Assembly: GCA_021234155.1 (NCBI GenBank)
Contig: JAJEKV010000137.1
Coordinates: 1-64,000 of the forward strand
Direction of reading: 5' to 3'
Length of the DNA stretch: 64,000 nt
DNA from: Isoetes taiwanensis
Taxonomy: Eukaryota; Streptophyta; Lycopodiopsida; Isoetales; Isoetaceae
Below, in pieces: positions 58,275-64,000 of the stretch. Under the pieces are notes generated by a model that had not been told where the DNA came from, did no database searches, and worked only from the letters and a program-made list of their open reading frames with translations. A program made the position numbers and the translations under genes. How positions within the stretch are numbered: position 1 is the stretch's first letter; each line of letters begins with the position of its first letter.

Positions 58275-58890
58275 TGACTCGCATAGAAACCAACAAAGCG
58301 CCCTAACCTTCTCATTCATCTCGGCCAGATTTCTACAATGGTGGTGATGGATAGCGCTTCACGAACTACCCACGAAAATAAAGGGAAATCCAATGATATC
58401 ATTTGGACCCCCGAAACAAATTCAAAATGCTAATAGATAGAGCTAGGCGATGTACATCGCAGAAACATCAAAGGGATTAAAAACCCGTATCGGGTTTTAG
58501 GGAAAACCTAGTGGTAAACGCTTTGCAAAGGCTTACAAGCGTAAAGGCATAAGCGCTCCCAAAACCCCCGCTGTGGAGAGTCAAAGCGGATAGCACTTTC
58601 ATCAACCTGCACCAACACAACAAGCGAGAAAGCGAGCATGCAGGAATAGCATCACCCGCGGATGGAAAACATGATAAAGCGAGAACTTGTACAAAATATA
58701 AACAAAGAAGGGGGGGTGGGTTCAAAGAGAATAAAGAATGCTAGCGAGAAGAGCGCCGATGAAGCGTCACGCGTGAAACTCCGCAATGGTAAGCGCCCAG
58801 CCACAAGAGCCTTTCATGCGCATGCATGCATCTGGCGCACAATGCATGCATGCCGTCTTGAAACAAAATCTGCCGATTAACTCTTTCACG
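58275..58890. repeat. right member of the dispersed duplication plus one satellite unit
   Basis: 58275-58660 matches 45118-45500; 58661-58890 matches one 45.5-kb satellite unit (AACTTGTACAAAATATAAA, GGTGGGTTCAAAGAGAATAA, CATGCATGCATCTGG). Confidence 0.8.
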
Positions 58891-61800
58891 GAAGCGAATA
58901 ACGACGTCTGATTTGAATAGTCAAAAAGTATTATTGGCGATTGTACCCAAGTTCTTGGGACAATATATGTATGGCAAATTTCCACTTAGCTTCAACATGG
59001 ATCATTTGGTCAATAATGGAAAGAAGAAACCTCTTTATTTTCAAAGAACCATAGAGCCCACGATGCTCAAGATTGCTTATTGAAATAAACAGCGCATCGT
59101 CAAAACATATATATCTTCCCCTCGGTAAAGGGATGGAAGTGAAGAATGCATTTGGGTACACTATCTCGAGTTAACACTTATATGCAACTCATTTTATGTT
59201 GTGTCTTGTGGCGTGTGGTTTTGCCTCCCGGTGGACAAATCTCTCCACTGGGGTTTCCTAGTCCCCCTGCATCCTGGAAGCCTTGCGACTTTCAATAGCC
59301 CTATACTAACCATTAAATATTAGATGAACATCGTGAAGGAACGGCTGTGAGACACAGAAGAATCCCAATAATCATACATTACATTTTATGGTACACATCC
59401 CTAGATTTGGCAATTGGGGAAAAAATCACTATCTCTGCAACCTGCCTACCCTCCCAACCAAAGTTCTTATGCTAGAAGGTACATTCCGCTGCGCCTGTCC
59501 CAGTCCTCAGACCGCTATCGAGGATTCTGAGTCAATTGAGGAAGAAAAATAGGAAGAGTTAATATACTTTCATCACCATCAAAGATGGGCCAAAACGTTA
59601 GCAATTAGATCCATTCCCTTCAAAAGGAACCAATTAAAGAATGTTCTGGCGAAACCCCACCTAGTTTTTCAAGGTGTCCAAAGCACACCAAAGAGCTGGT
59701 GCGAAGATATGGTGAAAATGTAAAAAGCTGCCCTATCACGGAAGCCGATCGATCAAATAGCCTCCACCTTGAAATGCTCTTTAAAAAGCAAAGGGTTGTG
59801 ATTGAAAGTATTTATGTTTCTCAAGTTTGACTTAAAATTGCTTAAAGACCCCTTGCTATCTTATTTCCTTAGCTGGCAATGTTTGCAAATTTTAGGGTTG
59901 TTTAGAGGGTCATTTTGCCATGATCCCTTCCATGCCAATGCCACCTTCCTCTACATACATTTCTGCCCCAATGCTTCTACTTGCCATTTCGTCTTTCTTA
60001 AACGGCCTTTATCGTTGCGATTGCAGCAAATGTGGTTTTGCCGCCTTCTTCTCCTAAAGAGATATGCCAGACATTCTTTTTATAACCCGATGCTAGAAAC
60101 TAAGTGCAAGAGATTCAATTAAAACCTAAGAGAAAACAAAGGGTTTAAAGCGGGATGGACTAAAGTCAATTTGAGAAAAGCTGCAAGAAAAATAAATATG
60201 CTCACTATGCAAATCTGGCGCATCCCCCTTCCACGAAAATGTATATGGGAAAATAGAAGCGGAGGAGGCCTCCCCACCATAAAGAACCATGAGTGGAGCT
60301 ACACAACACAGGCCAGATGGCTGCCACTGGAAGCAAGGAACAGGAGGCTCCCGTGAACCCATACAAGTTCAACGTATGTAACATGCAACCCTCCCGCAAC
60401 CAGCATTGGGCTGGAGGCTGGATCCTGCTCAACCTGACCACCTGGGAGCCGGCCGGCGTCCCGGTGAGAACACTATGTCCGTCCCACGCCTTATGAGAAT
60501 CCCCATAGCCATACATACAGCTAGCACCCAACAATCAGGCTGGCCAAATGAATTTCGGCAGTCCATCCATCATCATCATTATATGAAGAAGTAACAAGGC
60601 ACAAGATAACAATATACCAACAAGAGCTTCAATTTATTTTCCCAGGCCCACTGGATGGTCATCCCAAGCATAACATTGCATGCAGGGCCTGAGCACAATG
60701 ACCTGGAGTTGGTGTACATGAATTCAGAAAGACTCATAAAGAATAGCGTGATTAATACGGCCCTCGCTTAAGACAACGTCGGTATGATAACTCACATTAA
60801 GTGTGCTAATGTGATGGGTTATGAAGTGACTTCTTCTTGGTGACAAACCTCCTTTTATTGTTTATTTCTTAGTTACATTTAGATGTAAATGCTTTTGTCT
60901 TAGGGAAAATCAACTAAAGTTTTTAATGTGCCTTACAAGGTGGTGATTATGTTCTAGAAGAGACAACAAGCAACTTATGTTGAATTCAAACATTAGCTTT
61001 TTCTTAGAGATTCTTTGCTTCTTAATTTTGTGTGGTTAAAGGATACCAATTCATAGGCATCCCATAGAAACAATCTCTATTTGAAAGTTGTTTATCAAGT
61101 TTTCAGCTTTAATGATATTCTTAATGGTTTCCTTCATTTTGTAGTGATGTCCATTTGATGTTTATTACTTACATTGCCTCTTGATAAAATAGCATTGAAT
61201 ATTAACACTTAGTGCAAATAGGAAACCAGGACTAGAATGGTTCAATGTGAGGTTCTATAGTCGTCACCATAGTAAAGCATGCTCTACTTCAAAATATGAC
61301 TTAGGAGCGCCTTACTCGTGGTACATATAAATAGCATTGCAGAAATCGTATTATATATGGTATTATATGGTATTTGAAGAGCCATTTGCAAATGCATCCA
61401 TCCCCACTTCACGCGTGGCAACGCCACAATAGCGGCACATTCACTTAAAATTATCAATCTCACACACAAAAGGTCTAGACGAACATACGCCTCTATTTAT
61501 GTTGACAACGCTTTTAGATGTTATTGTACAAATTGTTGTGATGATGGTTCTTAAAGTTGATCAACAAAACTCTATAGATGTATTACCCGATTTTTAATTG
61601 CATCATGCTCAATTATAATATTTTTTTTTCCATAGGAAGGTTTCCTATCTTTGTTTAAAGGCCCATAAAAGACAATTTCTACTTATTTCTCTCAACACTT
61701 GGGCGTATTACCCAAAATATTTGAATGCTACTCCAAAGATTTTATACAACCATTTGGATTAACACCTACCTCAACTCGGCGTCTTAGATCAACCCAAATG

Positions 61801-63216
61801 CGAGGGTTATCGCAGCGGCTTACGCTTGACACGTTACTAGTTTAAATTTAATTATCATAATCACATCCATTGTTCCATAGCATAATATATTAAAGGTGAT
61901 TTCTCAATTCTTACTTACAATAACATTTTAATATTCACAAAACTTCATTGCACACTTATCATTAGAGTTTTCAAAATTTTATAATTTAAAGGTCCATTTG
62001 ATCTCCTTGCAACACATTATAACAAAATATATGTGTTGCAAAGTCTTCAATGCAACCCTCCCCGCTAGATCCTCCTATTGGCTGCTTGGGGTCCAATATT
62101 ATGTTAGTATACATTAATTTATTATAAAGTTGGTTATTAGGGGACCACCCATTTAATTGCATAATTAACTATATGGATGCGAGATTAATCTCCGAAGATA
62201 GGAAGAGGATGCTTCTTCCATCGTGACAGTGGAGACATCACTATAATCGCATTGGGATAATAAGCATGCCTACCATTTTTGCAGTAGGCGTGGAGGATGG
62301 CATCCTCCCATTAGTAGGCATTGATTAGAGGTGCTTTCTATCAAAGCATGAACTAAATGACCTCTTGTCTCTCAGATTTTGTCTGCTTGTGGCGTGGCGT
62401 AAAGGCTGTACAATCTACAACACACTCACCTATCAGGTTCGTTGTTGACTACTTTGGTGACAGAGTAAACCTTTTGCATTGCTCCATGGATTGGAATACT
62501 GCTTCTCCAAATCTGATTGTAGTACCCACCGTCTTCCCGCAATAAGCGATATCCACTTCACGCTAAAGATATTGAGAAATTGGGATCTTCCTTCAAAAAC
62601 CCGCGGGTGATTCTCTTTTTCACGATAATTTCGAAATTTTGGTATCCCATATGAAGGTTGGGCACTTTCGAGAAGTCTAGAAATTTGCTTACCCTCTACA
62701 AAATGCAGCAAAGAATTGATCAAAGATTTGGATCAAACAATGAATTCGAGAACTAAATCGGGGTTTTGTCCAAAGAAAGAGATAATTCCATAAAACAAAA
62801 AAAAAAAAATCAAAGAAAACCGGTAGCTCGTCGTGCTTAACCGTCGATGTGGCTTTCTCGTTTATTGTTTTCTCTTCTCCTTGCTTCTCTTAGTTAGCTT
62901 GCTAGTTTTGACAATCAATTTGATTTATCTTTGTATAATGATAAGAAGATAAATGTAATTGTCGTAACCATTTCCATAGTTAGTTTAGAGCCATTCGAGT
63001 TTTCCATGTCCTTTAATACCCCTTCTTTCCCTTTTCTTCTTATCACCATCTACATCTCCCCTTTGCTTTGTCGTAGACCATCTTTCCCACCACCTAGCCA
63101 CCCCATATGAGAGCTGTCTAAGCATTGGGGTAGACCTTTTACCTATTCCCTCGCTAAGACCCTTGCATCCTCTGATCCATTAATTTGGTTGAATTTTCCT
63201 CTTGTGCATGATGTTA
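58891..63216. other. no recognised gene
   Basis: AT-rich DNA with interrupted frames. 59640-59740 on the minus strand has weak similarity to the end of LINE ORF2 proteins. Nothing else is assignable. Confidence 0.35.
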
Positions 63217-64000
63217 TTGGAGCTTAGTGGCTTGGGCATTTGTAGTTAATGTGGCTCTTATGTTGTGGCTCATCTTTATTTTAGTGAAGCTTTTGTGGCT
63301 TTCCAGATTAGCATCGTGTGGCTAATATGTGGCTCTTGTTGTGGCATGGTGACTTTGTGGAAGCTTTATGGCTCTTGTTGTGTTTTTAGGGAATAATGGG
63401 GCAAAGATTATCATTGTGACAAATGTCCGGCTCTCACATTGTGGCTCATGTTGTGTTTTAGTGGGCATTGTGGTGTGGCAAAGATCAACATTGTGGTTGA
63501 GCTTTGTGACTCATGTTGTGGTTTTTTTAGTAGTAGTGGAGATGCTTAAAACATTTAGACTCTTTATTGACCATGTGCCATGGTTTTCATAATGCATATG
63601 GTTGTTGTAACACCTGTCATTTCATGTAATGGGGTTGATAGTTCTCGGTATTTTTTTTTTTCGCCTTGTGATTTTAGGCATGCTCTATCACCTTGTGTTA
63701 GAGAATGAAACATAATTCGCAGGCATATATGAGAGCCACGTAATCAAGATTATCAGCCTTTATTGAAGACTTGTTGTACTCAGTAAAAACGATATTTGAT
63801 TAATGTTTCAATTATCGCTGTGGTTTTTCTCGAAAATCAAAAAGGGCGAGGTTTCTTAATCCCCACTATAATGATTACACTTTCAAAGTATTCATGTAGT
63901 CGTAGCATTACTTCTAGTTTAGCATTATGACTCATATTGTGATTTTCTAGTGGAGATACCCAGATGTGATTTTCATGTTGTGGTTTTTTAGTGGAGATGC
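63217..64000 (+). repeat. GT-rich degenerate repeats
   Basis: Irregular 35-45-bp units on the theme TGTGGCTCATGTTGTG, GTTTTTTAGTGGAGATG recur at about 63217-63560 and again from about 63915 to the window end, so the array may continue beyond it. Confidence 0.65.

Noticed and set aside
60126-60534. Overlapping open frames on both strands around 60.2-60.5 kb
   Set aside because: No conserved motif in either strand and no splice context; likely chance frames.

Overview
The window is nuclear DNA of a land plant with a large, repeat-rich genome. The evidence is: spliced genes with plant-type proteins (plant SSUH2/DnaJ-type zinc-finger protein, plant membrane-anchored dual-specificity phosphatase, TRAPPII subunit TRS130, PPR-DYW organelle RNA-editing factors), GT-AG introns, tRNA-derived SINE-like units, non-LTR retrotransposon 3' ends, a hAT element, LTR remnants and long satellites. 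A fern or other seed-free vascular plant would fit the PPR-DYW remains and the gene-poor layout, but I cannot fix the lineage. No organelle, bacterial or viral genome segment was recognised, and there is no CRISPR array or operon.

Layout. 0-5 kb: degenerate LTR-retrotransposon material on the minus strand (possible Ty3/gypsy remnant; an LTR with a tRNA-Met-like primer site at 3.08 kb), a 27-bp minisatellite and two tRNA-like SINE heads. 5-18 kb: a train of plus-strand fragments of five unrelated housekeeping genes, four of them with introns (NDUFAF7/MidA, RPS16, SMU1, TRS130 and two tandem copies of RPB9), all broken, mixed with LINE pieces and a compound satellite at 10.4-12.8 kb. 19.8-25.3 kb: broken PPR-DYW gene (plus) and broken cytosolic valyl-tRNA synthetase (minus). 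26-32 kb: foldback element, two copies of a SINE, a PPR fragment, and a clean non-autonomous hAT element with 8-bp target duplication. 33.3-37.7 kb: the only convincing gene island, two adjacent minus-strand genes, an SSUH2-like protein with consistent splice phases from exon 2 onward and a dual-specificity phosphatase with an intact catalytic loop but two small indels upstream. 41-64 kb: no recognisable host gene; a 0.8-kb polypyrimidine tract, a roughly 370-bp satellite at 45.5-46.5 kb with a related copy at 58.7 kb, LINE 3' ends, a second locus of the 19-bp minisatellite, and GT-rich degenerate repeats at the right end.

The two living-looking genes do not form an evident pathway. Most interest lies in the transposon families, the same-strand train of captured gene fragments, and a recurring pattern of single-base indels at CG sites that may be a consensus artefact and would affect the pseudogene calls. 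All exon coordinates were read by eye and may be off by a base or two.
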